DNA of 64,000 nucleotides from Nereocystis luetkeana (taxonomy: Eukaryota; Sar; Phaeophyceae; Laminariales; Laminariaceae): contig JARUPZ010000010.1 of assembly GCA_031213475.1 (NCBI GenBank), forward strand, positions 10,525,917 through 10,589,916. The letters run 5' to 3'. A program made the translations under genes and the position numbers. The stretch's first letter is position 1. Each line of letters begins with the position of its first letter. Shown here piece by piece: positions 36,357 to 48,604 of the stretch. The notes below the pieces were generated by a model that was given only the letters and a program-made list of their open reading frames with translations, was not told where the DNA came from and ran no database searches.

Positions 36357-36692
36357 GTAAAAAAACCAAAGTCGTCGACCCGCAAGGAAAAAGGACGGTT
36401 TCAAAACGCGTGAAAAAACTGCCACGGTGCCACCATACACCGGGCCTAAACCCCAAAATCGATTTCCTTTGCGCACCCCGCAAATAGCTTCTCAAATTGT
36501 ATGACAAAAATCTTAGGGATTGACGCGAAAAAACAATAGTCGTTGACCCGCTAGAAAAAAGGACTGTTTCAAAACGTGTGAAACAAACTGCCACCATGCC
36601 ACCATACACCGGGCCTAACCCCAAAACCGATTTCCTTAGCGCACTCCGCAAATAGCAGCTCAAATTGTATGACACAAATCTTAGGGATTGCA
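36357..36692. repeat. 168-bp tandem dimer
   Basis: Two adjacent units of about 168 bp share CCACCATACACCGGGCCTAA, CGATTTCCTT and CTCAAATTGTATGACA with about 90% identity. This is satellite-like but only two units long. Confidence 0.88.
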
Positions 36693-36699
36693 AATATAT

Positions 36700-37499
36700 T
36701 TGGCGTTTTGCATTTTATCCTCAGTTACTGTATGGGCGGAGAGCCACTTCAGTCGGAACATATGGCCCGGAGATACCCCCCTCTACTGCAGTAGCGCATG
36801 GCTCGATGACCCCCTAAAATATACCAAGGTACAATAGTAGCTCTACTGACAACAATAGCTCTATCAATAGCGACAATTATTACTGACATCAGGCACACGA
36901 TGCGGTAGGGTAGTTGTACAGTCGTACCTAGCTCCTCCCCCTCTGCGTGACAGCAGGTACACGATGCCGTTGGCTAGGTGTACAATCGTTCCCGCCCCCC
37001 CTCCCACATCCGCAATCGTCCTGACTTGTCCTCCGAACAAGACATATGCTCACCAAGCAGCTCAAACAACCACCAACCGCAAGTTGCGGCGGGAGCCATA
37101 AAATTTGTATCCCTCACCGAAGCAAAGAATGGGCGAAGAGAAAACTACAGTACGACAAAAATAGAACGGCTGTATACACCGTACAGCCGCCCCTCGCCTC
37201 GCCCCACAGTATCACCCCCACCAGCAGCAACACCAACCGCCACCGCATTGTGGTCTACGTGCTTGGTCCGCGGGCTGAAGGCGAAAATTGCGCTGGAGCA
37301 CAGCAGCAGTACGCAACAGCACTAAAGAAACCGGGAGTTGAGAAATTAAGAAGCTGTGGCTCGACTTTTCCCCGAAACATGAAAAATACCCCGGTATATT
37401 TTTGAATTATTTGTATACCGGAATTCGCCCTACTGCCTGTGACCCCAAATTAAAGTGTATTAAGAGTAGTGTCCTACTGAGGTGTGTTGTTGGTACGCA
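36700..37499. other. Gene-free tract
   Basis: No gene recognised. A short direct repeat involving ACACGATGC and AGGTACACGATGCCG lies near 36896 and 36955, and C-rich tracts follow to 37220. Confidence 0.5.
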
Positions 37500-37800
37500 A
37501 AATAAACGCCACGCATATCCTTGTCAGCCCCACCCCTGACCGCCTCTCTCCCACCGCGTTGCCCAGCTACAGTACGAGCAAACACCACCAGTTAGTGGAT
37601 GCCGGGTTCTCCGCACGGCAGCAAGAGGCCGATTTTGTGCCAACCAAAACTCGACTACTAGAGAGAAACATATTCAAGCAACTTCGTACTTCGACTTTGA
37701 GTTGGGCAAGTCGAAAGAAGAATGAACCCTGCTTATTACAGTAGCAAAATAGTGCCTTTTTGTTCGTTTTCACGCGGCTCAATAAACTCTTCTTCATTGA
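37500..37800 (+). repeat. Dispersed repeat H, copy 1
   Basis: It is shared with 39875-40150 in direct orientation: GTTGCCCAGCTACAGTA, then AACACCACCAG, then GAGTTG.GCAAG and a 3' TTTTCACGCGGCT. It has no TIR and no clear coding frame. Copy 2 differs by substitutions and small indels. Confidence 0.7.
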
Positions 37801-39265
37801 CAACCTATTTATCCTACTATTGTTTTGTGTAATGTAGTATGGGGATATTTTTTGCCGTGTGGTAAAAGGGCTAAGACTGCAAAATGATCCCACACACATT
37901 CCTAGAAATCTGTCCTAAATAAAGGTGGGCGAGGTTCATTTCCAAAGGAGTAAAAACTTCAATACTGTGAAGACAAATATAAACCCTAACTCTGATTCCG
38001 AGTATTATACCAGTATTTCCTATTATTATTGGTAAGCCTCTTTCCTATCGGAGTTTTTTTTTTCTGATATTATCGCAAAGTTTGGGTTTTTGGAACATCG
38101 CATCAAGTTACGGAGGCGTTCTGTTACAAATTTGTGAAAGCGCAAATAGCAGGATAGTTAACTTTCACGTACCAGTATAAAAAAAGACAAGGGAAATGTG
38201 GGAGATGAAACATTTGCGCGAAAAACATGTGGAAATCATGGCAAAAAAGCTCTACGATAAAACAGGTCCCAAGCGCGGGCTTAGCCGTCAAGGGTTTCAG
38301 CCAGCAGTGAGCGAGCGGTTTCCGTACAACGCACGCGGGCGATCTTCCTGTACCTTACTAGTATACCTGCACGCTTATATAACTACTGTAATCACGGTGA
38401 TAACTAGTACCAGGTACGTACAGCAGGATGTTTGGTCGAGTCAGCCTCCTCATCAGTGCCTCGAACAAAAGCACCGAGCACAGACCCCGCCGAGCCTGGC
38501 CAACCCAACCAAAGCGTCTACATACTCCGTCTATACTCGCAGCACCCCCCCTCCTGCCACCAACAACTTGCCTGCCACCGCTATCTGCCACCCACACCAA
38601 AACCACCATTGGGTACTGCTGTGTATAGCGCGAACATCTCCGCTTCTCATGCGCTATCTATACGCTGTACGAGGCATACCTCCCTCTCCCCTTCTCCCCC
38701 CGGAGCCAACCAGGGCAGCTGCAAAACCTCCCTACTGCTAGCCGTATCCCGGCGCGGCACAAAAGAGGAGAAGTGGGTGGAGGGGGAAACGAAAGTAAAA
38801 AGGCTGACATATATGCGCGTACGCAATGCAAGGAAGTAAGATGAGGGTACGGCTTCCACTCAGCGGCCAAAGCACATTCGTCCCAGCAGCAGCAGGATAG
38901 AACAAAACGTTCTGAAATAAAGTAATCGCCGACCCACTTTCGACAGAAATAAACTAAATAAAAAGTAACAATAAAAACATTATTTTGCCTTCGACAGCAT
39001 ATTCAGCGCTACCAGTTTCGCCACGCTGGAGTGGTTGATTTTCGCTCCGTAGAAGGTCCCAGACTTTCCCTGTGCCATGTATGTGTTGGAATACCTGTGA
39101 GATGGGAAGGCGTTTCGCATCCCGGGTCAGGCGAAACAATGTCATCGGCCGCGGAAACGTCGCTCCCTTGTTGGAAACAAAATTACGAGGTTACTGACGG
39201 CACTCCCTCACATGATACCGTCATTTCTACCCGTCGACATCCAGCGCACTTAATGTCCTATTCGT
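37801..39265. other. Gene-free tract
   Basis: I see no gene. TACCAGTA is at 38171 and TACCAGGTA at 38408. Open frames at 38196-38741 and 38428-38839 overlap in different frames without a conserved motif. Confidence 0.5.
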
Positions 39266-39475
39266 GTGGCTTCTTCTTCTTCTTCTTCTTCTTCCTCCTC
39301 CTATCTGCTATCTTCGCTCTTCTTTTATCTCTCCCTCCTATAATTTGCCGTAACTCAGATCCGGGATCGCATAGCAGGCTCTCTCCTCCCCCCTCCCTCG
39401 CCGCTACGGTTCGTGCCTTCATTTCTATCGCGAGAAGACGTCAGCCATTTTCTACCCTCGTCGACTCGCGTCTAG
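39266..39475 (-). mobile_element. Headless SINE-like copy with a (GAA)n tail
   Basis: On the minus strand the body matches 9070-8930 (CGTAACTCAGATCCGGG, GCAGGCTCTC, CTCGTCGACTCGCGTC on the plus strand). It ends in a GAA run (TTC on plus, 39271-39293). The tRNA-like head is missing, so it would be a 5'-truncated member. Confidence 0.45.
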
Positions 39476-39874
39476 ATAACTTAAGGTTTACGTCGAAAAA
39501 ATTGGCGAAAATAAGGGATTGTCTAACAATGGATAGTCCTTAAGTTGAAAAGCCCCATCAGTCAGGAATATTTGCCTTGTCAGGCGAAAAGTTGCTACGG
39601 GTGCACCCCTATCGTATCTAGCATCCGTTTTCTTCTACTCCAGAGTGTATTGGATTTTGTCTCGAGACCGGGGTTTGGCTTGCACGAACACACAGGAGGA
39701 AATGCACTTTTTTTGTAATCCCCGAAATCCATCGACCCCACTGTCATAGATAAGAAATTGTAACCCATGGCCCACAATAATAATATTATTTGGTGTCGTG
39801 TACTTGTATTTTAGTCTGCTGTTTGTTGGTGGGCAGCGGATGCCACACATATACCCTTATAAATAAATACGAGC

Positions 39875-40150
39875 ACCACCTCTGCCCAGCCTGCCCACCT
39901 CTCTCTCACCACGTTGCCCAGCTACAGTAAGAGCTAACACCACCAGCCAGTGGTGACGGGTGTTGTAGTATGCACGGTATCCGACTGATCGTGTGCCCTA
40001 ACAAAACGCCACCACAGAGGGGGAAAAAATAAAACTCGAACCCCAACTCAGAGTTGAGCAAGCCGGGAGAGGAAATAACCCTGCTCAGTAAATGAGCGTC
40101 TATTGTTTTCTGTTTCACGCGGCTTTCTTTACCCAAGGAGGACCTCTCAG
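39875..40150 (+). repeat. Dispersed repeat H, copy 2
   Basis: Direct copy of 37500-37800, sharing GTTGCCCAGCTACAGTA and TTTCACGCGGCT. The two copies lie 2.4 kb apart. Confidence 0.7.
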
Positions 40151-40880
40151 GAGTTTGTTCTCGAGTAGGCGCGCGCAGGCTTTGCCAAAATACGTTGGCA
40201 AACCAGATACCCTATGTACAATAGCCCTTTCGAAATATGGAATAAAAATGCTTCAAATTAATAGGCAAGGATTCAGAGCATTTTTTATGTTTGTTTCACT
40301 CCTTTCGGGCCGGATCACGTACTACCTCCAACTGGATCGAAATTCCCCTGCCCGCACTATTTTCGGAAACGTCACATTATTAATAGTTCAAAATGCCCAC
40401 CTCAAGAACAGCCTACGTGTACTGAAAGTCATGTTGTAATCGGTGATGTAGCCATGACAACCACTAGACTCTCGCCAATGAAGAAGTGATTTCTGGAGAT
40501 TTAGCGAGTTTTTCGAGCTGCTGGTTTGCAACTCCGAGAATACTAAAACACCACACGTCAGTCGTTTCTGGTTGCCCGCGATAACTCACCCGACACCCTC
40601 ACCCGCTCCACCAAGAAGAGCGTTCCTCGATTTTGCGGGCTGTGGCTACGTCTGAGGACCTGTAGTTGTCTGGTTGTGTAGTACAAACGATCAGCTGGGG
40701 GTTACTTTTAGTCTCATTTTGTGCACCCCACGTTTCGACCAACTTCGACCACTGCAGCACCTCACCATCGAGGTGCAGGTCTCTCTTGAGAAAGCGAGGG
40801 CGCTAATCTGAAGGTGAAACACTATATAACTAAGCTTATACACACCCGCTCTCTGTTAAGTAAGGGTCGTTCCTAACAAA
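40151..40880. other. Gene-free tract
   Basis: I see no gene and no repeat in this stretch. Confidence 0.5.
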
Positions 40881-40887
40881 CAAGCAA

Positions 40888-41030
40888 TCAACACGATTCG
40901 TGATGGTCCTGTCATGAATCGTGATTCTCATGTCACCATACACGACAAAAACCTCACGAATCATGACGGCGCCATTTCCTTTTAGATTTTGCGTGAACAA
41001 CACAAAATCACGCTTCGTGACTCGAAATAC
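40888..41030. repeat. Cluster of CACGA(n)TCGTG palindromes
   Basis: CACGATTCGTGA, TCATGAATCGTGA, CACGAATCATGA and CACGCTTCGTGA occur within 140 bp, in both orientations, with the spacer AAAATCACG. It could be the subterminal part of a TIR element whose ends I did not identify. Confidence 0.6.
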
Positions 41031-44000
41031 ACCTGATCAAGGGACTTCGTGACCCATGCGGCCCCAACGGCAACCGACGGCCGGTATAGGGGTATGGCAG
41101 ACTCTGCTTCGTACGCCGATCGTGGACAACGGCCGGCTGCCCAAAGACACCTTTGGGCGCGGGCTAACGAGCACGTTGCGGCCTCAAAACTCCGAGAAGA
41201 AGGAAGAGACACATCGCGAAGTAAACTAAAGGTAATCTGATAACCTTATGGACCAGGCGGGTAGACGACCGGTGGGGTTGGAATCTCTTTTTGTATTGTT
41301 CGACTGCAGGTATAGCCCTAGGCATGGATCAGATCAGCATAAATTATACCATTCCGATCGAAACATCTGCATATATATTAGAATAGCTGGGAAACCCGGG
41401 GATGGTGGGGTGGGAGATATGCCCAGTGGCCGTAAGCATGCAATTATCCAAACGTACACTAAACAAGCAAACGTTTCCCCAAACCAAAAGGCGAAGAACT
41501 CGAAAAAATCGGGAAACCTTACGCTCAAAAAAGAACAAACTACAGTAGTAGCGTCAGCGAGAGGCTTGTACCCTTCCCATGCAGTTGATTTTTGTTTGCA
41601 GCCGGAGGTTGTGCCGAGTGTTTTTCTCGATTTTGCCGTCCCCCTACTTGAATCTAAAGGCCCGGAGGGGTTTCCATCCGGTTCATTGACAGATTCCGCG
41701 AGGGTCAAGGACTTATCTTTTCTTATGGGCGCCCCTGTCTTGCAAACCATGTTTCATCGTATTGAAGGTCGAAGGCCTGCCCACATGTACTCGGTGATAT
41801 GGCCTACCTAGCTCAACTCAGTTGTTGTCTTCTGAGAAGTAAGGGCGAGGACACCAGGGAGGGTGTGTGTCTCTAGGCAACATCTTGCGTGGTACTATGC
41901 CATACCCGCCTTTTCTATTTTACCCTTTGTGACACAGATACAGCTATATCAGAAAATACTACCAGGTACAACTTCTAATGGTGACGTAGAGTGTATACAA
42001 TCTAGGGATCGAGCGCGAGGGGGAGTTGTGGTGCATTCGGTGCAAACCTCCGCGTCTCCTTGTCGGTATGTGTACCTGGTATGGTAGATACGTTGTGTGT
42101 CCTTCTGCGGTGGTGGGGCAATACAGCAAGCTGCATGACCGTTGGTAAGCAGCAATTATTTTCGGCGGATTGTTGGGCATCGATACATACTACAGTGCAA
42201 AACTATCGCCGCTAAGTTCACTGATTTACGCGAGGCTCAGTCAGCACAGCTAGCAGTAGTGTGTTAGTGTGTACGACGACGACAACAATCAGCAGGAGGC
42301 AGTAACGTATTGAATTTCCAGGCACGTACGAGGTACTGCATCAGTGGTGTGTGTACGAGTATGCGCTCGCTTCTTTTCTCGCCCCCATTCAGCTTCTCCA
42401 TTCTATGAACTTGCTTCGAAGATCAGAGTGCTACTGCTATTTGTTACTGCTGTTGTACAGCAGCACTGATTGCACTGTAGTATGTACGAGCACTGATTAA
42501 TGGTGCTCCTCACGATGAAATGTCAACCAACACGGCAGCAGCACAGTGTAACCTGGCCTCCAGCGTCCAGCCACGTCTCTATGAATATATTGCGTACCTG
42601 TACCATAACTATAATACGCACAGCAGTAGTAGTATCGTTGGCGTCGGTTTCAAAGCACATTTTGAAACAATCCGACCCCCGGCGCCCCACAGGCAGGATA
42701 ATGCCGCGCAACTATTGCCACTCCCAGAATGCCCCGTCGGGTACGTCGTACCACATGCGCCTTGGTCGCCACATCGATTCTAGACCAACCCGCAAGCAAC
42801 GAATGGGACGGACATTTTGGAGTTGGCTGCCGGCCTGCCGTGCAGCGCTCAAGGAAGGTTGGCCTGGCACAGAGGACCAACAGAGGAGGTAAGAGGTTAT
42901 AGACTCCATGCGAGCTCCAGAAACCCGTTTTCGCGACTAGGCGACAAAGCGGCGGTCCTTGTTTTGCGTTTTCTTGTTTTATAACAACACAACAACAACA
43001 ACAGTCTTGGACTGCAGCCAGTCACGACGACGCGAAACGTTATTCTTACTCTGACCAGGTACGTGGAGTGCTCTCGTTATCGTGTACCACTTCAGGCGCA
43101 GAACAACGCAAGGGCAGTATACTGCTGAGCTGACTCTGCGCCTTGCAATGTGACCCTGTCGTGGGCCATCCCGTCAAACCCAGGGAGCATTGTTCGTGAT
43201 GTTTCCCACTGTAGTACTATCTGGTCACAACCCCTGGGGAGCATCGTTCGTAGTGTTACCTGGTACCGGTAGGTGCTGCTTGCTGCACAGAAGATACACT
43301 CGCACCCTCGTCGGGAATCTATAGACAGGCATACGCTGTGCAGTGGGAAGGTCGTTGGGGTATGCCAAGTCCTTGGGCCCTCGCGCGCATCGTCGTGCCA
43401 GCGCGGTCCGCAAGCGCCCACCCCGGATCCAAGAGATCCAGCCCAGCTGCCAGGGCCGTTGTTTTTGTTCGTTTTTGCGCAACTTCCCCCCGGATAAGGC
43501 AGGTCTTTCGAAGGTGGTTGAAACCCCCCTCTACTGTGAGAAATCTCGCCGCATGTTGTACTACTGTACCTCGAACATACAGCAGTAGAGTAGGCAGCTC
43601 GTTCTGCAAGACCCGAGCCGGACACAACAAGGACTGCGTTGAGAAGGCATCAGAGGGGGCTATAGTGATGCCCGGTCACGTTGCGTTGCCGATGATGTTG
43701 CACTACTGCGCGCATCGGCTTGAGCATGCCTTCTGGACCCGGTCGTCTCGTGAAGCATTTCTTGGAACAGCAGGAGCAGCAGGTCAGGCTAGCGATACAC
43801 CTGGTACACCTGGTACAGCAGTACGCCGTTTATGAGTTGCAGAAATACCTCATGACACACTTACAACTGCCATCACAACCCTCCCCTGCTTGCGACTGGC
43901 GCAGGGCAATGCCGCCCGTGCTGGGACTCAATGTGAATAAACTCGGGCGGGAACTCGAGGCTCATGACGATGAAGAGCTTGAGGTGCGAAGCGTCTGAAT

Positions 44001-44046
44001 CAAAAGCGGCAGCAGTGTGCCATCTTTGCTCGTTGCTCATCAGGCA
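41031..44046. other. Gene-poor tract
   Basis: No recognised gene. TACC(A/T)GGTA words occur at 41960, 42073 and 43257. Open frames 41248-41811 and 43720-43998 lack any motif or splice support. Tandem CACCTGGTA is at about 43798-43817. Confidence 0.45.
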
Positions 44047-44132
44047 CAAGTTGTTGTTGTTGTAGTTGTTGTCGTTGTTGTTGTCGTTGTTGTCGTCGTT
44101 GTTGTCGTTGTTGTCGTTGCTGTTCTTATCGC
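44047..44132. repeat. (GTT/GTC)n microsatellite
   Basis: It has about 28 GTT units with GTC and GTA variants. On the minus strand it gives an Asn/Asp run in an otherwise unsupported open frame. Confidence 0.88.
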
Positions 44133-44399
44133 CACAATACAATGCAGTCCGAGGTCGCAGGATAGGCTCCGATAACTCTGTAGTGGAATAAATACTTGGG
44201 TAAAAATAGAACAAGCAAATAATAGTACACATCCTGTACATATGAGAACTGAAGCATATCTACACCTCAGACGAAAAATAAAAAGCGAGGTCCGCGCACC
44301 CGCTCACAGATCAGATACGTACATGCGGTACGCTGTACCAGGTACAAGGTACGAGTCGCCACAGAAACCGACAAGGCCGCATACTACCCAGAAAAAATA

Positions 44400-44850
44400 G
44401 ACAGGATGAAAGTAACAACTCGATGTCGAAAACTCGAAACCAAAATCGGAAAAATCACAAATCCCAAAGGGAAGGGAGAGAACAAAAAGTTCAATGCAGG
44501 CAAGGAAGCAATAGAAAGCAAGAAATCAAGAAAGGAAACACACAAGAGAACGCGTAATTTTTCGCAGATTTCAGGCTCGCACGCTACGCGAGGGGTGTAG
44601 AACAGAGGTAATAACAAAACGACAAACATACGTACTCTGCCTCTAGAATAAGAACACCAGGCAAGCTAAAAATAGACTAACAGAGAAAAAACAAAAAGGA
44701 AGACGAAGCAAACCAAAAAAGCAAAAGCAGATAGCAAAAACGCCAAACGGAAGATACAAACAGAGACACAAAGAGATACAAACGGGAAAGAATGGAAGAT
44801 GAAAAGAAGGGACAAAAACGGACAAAAACGGATAGTGGGGGGGAATAATT
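44400..44850. other. A+G-rich strand-asymmetric block
   Basis: Poly-purine composition (AAGGAAAGAAGCAAG-like words) runs for about 450 bp on the plus strand, next to the end of the LINE tail at 44901. No gene. The asymmetry may come from an unidentified retrotransposon untranslated region. Confidence 0.5.
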
Positions 44851-44900
44851 CGAAAGGCAGGAACTGGTGCCTACAGACACGCAAAGTTGCCCGGGTGGCA

Positions 44901-45715
44901 CTATGCTAGTTCCTCGGGTCCCAACGAAGGGAGCGCATCATGACGATGATGGCCATCCCCAGGCTTCAGTCTGGTGGGCAGACCGCCTCCCCCCTCCCCA
45001 TTCCCCCTCGTCCCCCTTTCGCCACCCCCCTCTTCCCTGCCATTCTGCGTACGTGTGTTGGCGTCAACGGTTGTAGTCGTGGTTGCAGCCATCCTGTGCC
45101 ATTCTGCCGATGCCTCTTTCTCATCCTTGTGCCATTTCCGCATGGAAACCTCCACCCCTTCCTCGACCCGTCGGAACCATCCGCCGGCTTTGTGCGCTGC
45201 CTCGCACCACCCTTCGAGCTTGATGCCAAACTCCTTGAGGTCCTCCTCAAGGTACCTCATCCAGTCCCACTCCTGTCCTCTGGAGTAGCCCTTACCCCCG
45301 ACCATCTCCCCAAATATCACCCTCTTCGGCAGACGCGCCCCTCCCATGCATGTCACAAAGCCCGCAAACAATAGCCTACGTCTGCGTACCGTCGTCTCAA
45401 CGCTCTCAGAGTTTGTCCTGAGAAGGGCGCTAGCATAGGATAGAATGTGGTCTTCGCGCTTCCGTTTTTGTCAGCCGATGCATCGGAGAAGAATCTTGTG
45501 GTGGACCTCCCGTAGCCTACCGTAATCAGTTTTGATCGGGCTCCAAGTAACGCAACCATAGAGCAACGTTTCGATCACCTCGGCTCTCAGCATCCGCACC
45601 TTCAGGCGTAGGCGCACACCTGGGCGGTCATAGACTTCCATCTTATGCCGCCCGAAGCACACCCATGCCCTCCGGAGTCGACGCGTTACCTCGACACTTC
45701 TACACAGCAGTAATA
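44901..45715 (-). mobile_element. LINE 3' coding tail spanning the A' junction
   Basis: Minus-strand reading, 45715 to 44901: RRLRRAWVCFGRHKMEV, LRAEVIETLLYGCVTWSP, REVHHKILLRCIG, a TGA, then QKRKREDHILSYASALL, LLFAGFVTCMGGARLPK, GEMVGGKGYSRGQEWDW and EEDLKEFGI. This is the carboxyl-terminal region of a non-LTR reverse transcriptase protein. Except for the TGA the frame is open to a stop at 44901, with a Thr then Gly/Arg-rich, poorly conserved end. Only the part right of 45369 is duplicated within this window. Confidence 0.8.
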
Positions 45716-45889
45716 TGTACGGTCTACGACACAGCAGCAGTATGTACGGTCTACAGCGCAATTCTCGTACTTTGTACGAGTACAAGGTTTCAGCCGCTTA
45801 CGCGTCCGTCCGCTCACGAAGCGATCCCAAGATTTATGACACACCAGTGATGAACGTGCTTGGTTTTGACTCGCTGTATATATGTACTG

Positions 45890-46361
45890 CAGTGTTGGAG
45901 ATCGAGATCGATTTGCCGTTTCTAAATCGCTATTTTCCCGATCTTCCAGAGATGGAGATCGCTTTTCGTTTATTCCCAATTCTTTCGATCTTTCGCTCCT
46001 AGCCCGGAAAACGCCTTAACCATGGTACAGGAAATCCCCGTTTTTCTCACACCAGCGTCCAGAGCAGCGCACCAGATAACAGACTGCGCGTAGTTGTAAT
46101 TGAAAGGAAATACCCATTTTGGGACAAATTTCGTTGAAAAAGCATGGGAATATGTTCGGATGCACGGTCTTACTGCTGGTCACCGACAACACGGCATACA
46201 GTACAAATCGGTCGAATTTTGCGAGGATAGAGAATCGAGATCGTGATAATCAAGATGGCCCCGTTTTGCAAAGATCGCCCAAAAGATCGAGATCGCCTTT
46301 TTTTGTCCGATCTTTTCAATCAATCGTTCGCCATCGATTTCAGAGACGGTCTCCAACAGTG
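45890..46361. mobile_element. hAT-like element, block A' copy
   Basis: Duplicate of 522-993, with several substitutions, including one inside TCTGAATCGCGATTTT. Confidence 0.55.
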
Positions 46362-46425
46362 CCGTACTGAAATACTATTGCAGTACCAGGTATTAACTAT
46401 TTTGAGACGGAAATCTAGCCGTCTT

Positions 46426-47261
46426 AGACCTATGCCAAAGGAAACGCAAAGTTCCCACGAAAATCTGGAATTCCAGAGATACCCGTCCAAAAACAAACAG
46501 GTACAGCTAGCTTGCCATGAGCAGGATTCTTTAAACGGAAAGTTCCAAACTTTTGGAAAATCCCGAAAAAAACAATTTTGGGGCCGACTTTGGGCCAAGA
46601 TCGGCTTCAGAAAAACTCGGGCGGATGTTTATTTCGAAGCGGCGAGATTCCGAGTCCTCGACTGACATCGATCGACAAAACCAACGAATGGATCATGAAT
46701 TCTGAACGGAGTGCGCTCGTTAGGGGCTCTGACCCACCCTAGGGTCACCGTGTTAACACCATGTCCGGTGAAATGTAGCGGGAACTGGCTAGGCATATGA
46801 TAAAAAGGAATTGGCCGCTGGTGTGTACAAAACAGAAGACGAAAATGCTATATCCGTCTCGAATGGCAAAACATAGAGGGTTTTCAGGTTTGGGAGGATA
46901 CCGTAAGACGCCGCCGGCAAGCTCTCGCCTCAAAGAGCATGGATCCAACTGATATTTTCGAGTCCGTCATCTATACTCGTTGGCCTCGCCCGACACCGAG
47001 CGGGTTGGCCGTGGACTGAGTTTATGTCGAGATCGAGCGTCTATCTTCGCACGAGCTGATTTTTATCGGCGTGTTGACAATTTGCAACGAAAACAAACAA
47101 ATTGCGCCTCGTGCAGCCGTTCGAAAAAAGAAGGAGAAAAAAAACAAACCTGTTTGCCCTTTTTTCCCACTGCGGCGGTACGAGGATTTTCTCAGCTGTT
47201 ATTTGAAAGCCATTTTTTTATATAAAACGTTGTGACTTCTCGTTTCCATTGGCGTAGGTCT
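46426..47261 (+). mobile_element. Element E, block A' copy
   Basis: Duplicate of 1058-1893 at the same length (836 bp), with a handful of substitutions. Confidence 0.75.
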
Positions 47262-47558
47262 AAACGCTGCTGTGGTGGTTTTTCAACGTCGCTGCTAGAT
47301 TACGTGATAGTATATCAAAGAGGCATGCACCATCGCTCCAGGTTGCGCGGCGTCCGGTACGCGGTTTTATAGTATGTAGTGTTGTGCTGTGGGGGCGATG
47401 AGAGGGGACGAGGCCAGGAGCCTCATGGTCGTGTTGCATCGTACGCAATGCTTGTCCACATCTCGCTACTGTAGTCGCAGAGCGTGTGTGGTCCATGCAG
47501 GAGTATTTTTGTTGTTCCAATTTGCAGTGCAGATCTTTTGAATATATACCAATTGTAA

Positions 47559-48337
47559 GGCCGTTTCCTATGCGGTTCGATTTCTGAGCTTCAGATTTTG
47601 GCCCGATCACATTTTCAGATGTGAAGTTGGCAAATCGAAACAGCCTTCCTATGCGGAAAAATCAGATTTATTTTGTGTAGAGATTTGAGCAAACGTCGAG
47701 ACCAACTGGTGTTTTTGAGTTTGGCGCCACGAAGAGACGCACTGGGCGCGCTGCACTGCGCGTAGGACCCAAGCGTCCAAGCCCAGGCTGACCATCTCTG
47801 ATCTGGTGGCGAAGATATATGGCGAGTGCGCTAGAGCCACCTGTCTTGGTATTTTGGGTTCCATGTTGTGACTGACTGCTGCTGCTGCTGCTGTACAGCA
47901 GTGTACGTACAAGTACTCGTACGTATCCACGGAGAGGTGCGTGCCGAGTGCGCTTCTCTTGGTCTCTAGGCCCGAGCCCGCGCCAGGCGACTGACGTCTG
48001 GCCACGGAGGGTCGCGCCGCCCGCCGCCCGAGCGCCGGGCGCGAAGCGACGCCGCTATACAGCTGTGTCACCTTCCAACTCATCGATCGTTCTGCTGCTG
48101 TTTGCTGTCATGGATAACATCTTGAATTTAGAGAGCATGCCATTTTTCGATTTGAAAATCGGATGACCCAGGTCGTAGGATTTTGGGCCAAAATCCGACG
48201 ACTTGGGTCATCGGATTCTCAAATCGAAAAATTTCCGGTCAGATTTTGAATATTTTGACTGCATAAACAGGGTCTTTTGTTTTTGAGATCGAAAATACTA
48301 ATCTGAAGCTCGAAATCGAACCGCATAGGGAACAGCC
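47559..48337. mobile_element. Element F, block A' copy
   Basis: Duplicate of 2191-2967. It has one extra CTG unit in the CTG run near 47880 and keeps the central hairpin (48143-48231). Confidence 0.7.
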
Positions 48338-48604
48338 TAAGGCAAAACAACAATGGCCGTGACCGCCGTCGCGAGCTACGTCGATAGCCGCGGACTTTTT
48401 TTTTTTTTTTGGAAAAATGCAACATTTTCGACCAAAATCACCCCTAAAATCCGGCAAATACCCCGAAATACCCCGAAGTGAGCGCTAATGACACCCTCAC
48501 ACACAGCTGATCACATATCAAGCCGTATATTACTGCTGCGCAGCGCAATGGCAACCGGCAGCTAATTGTACGTACGTGCGTTGAACATACGATACGATAC
48601 TTGC

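Noticed and set aside
41248-41811. 187-codon plus-strand open frame
   Set aside because: No motif, a 138-codon frame open on the opposite strand, and no splice signals to suggest a gene.
43720-43998. Gln-rich 92-codon frame (QQEQQVRLAIHLVHLVQQ)
   Set aside because: It looks somewhat protein-like but contains repeated CACCTGGTA words and has no family match or splice support.
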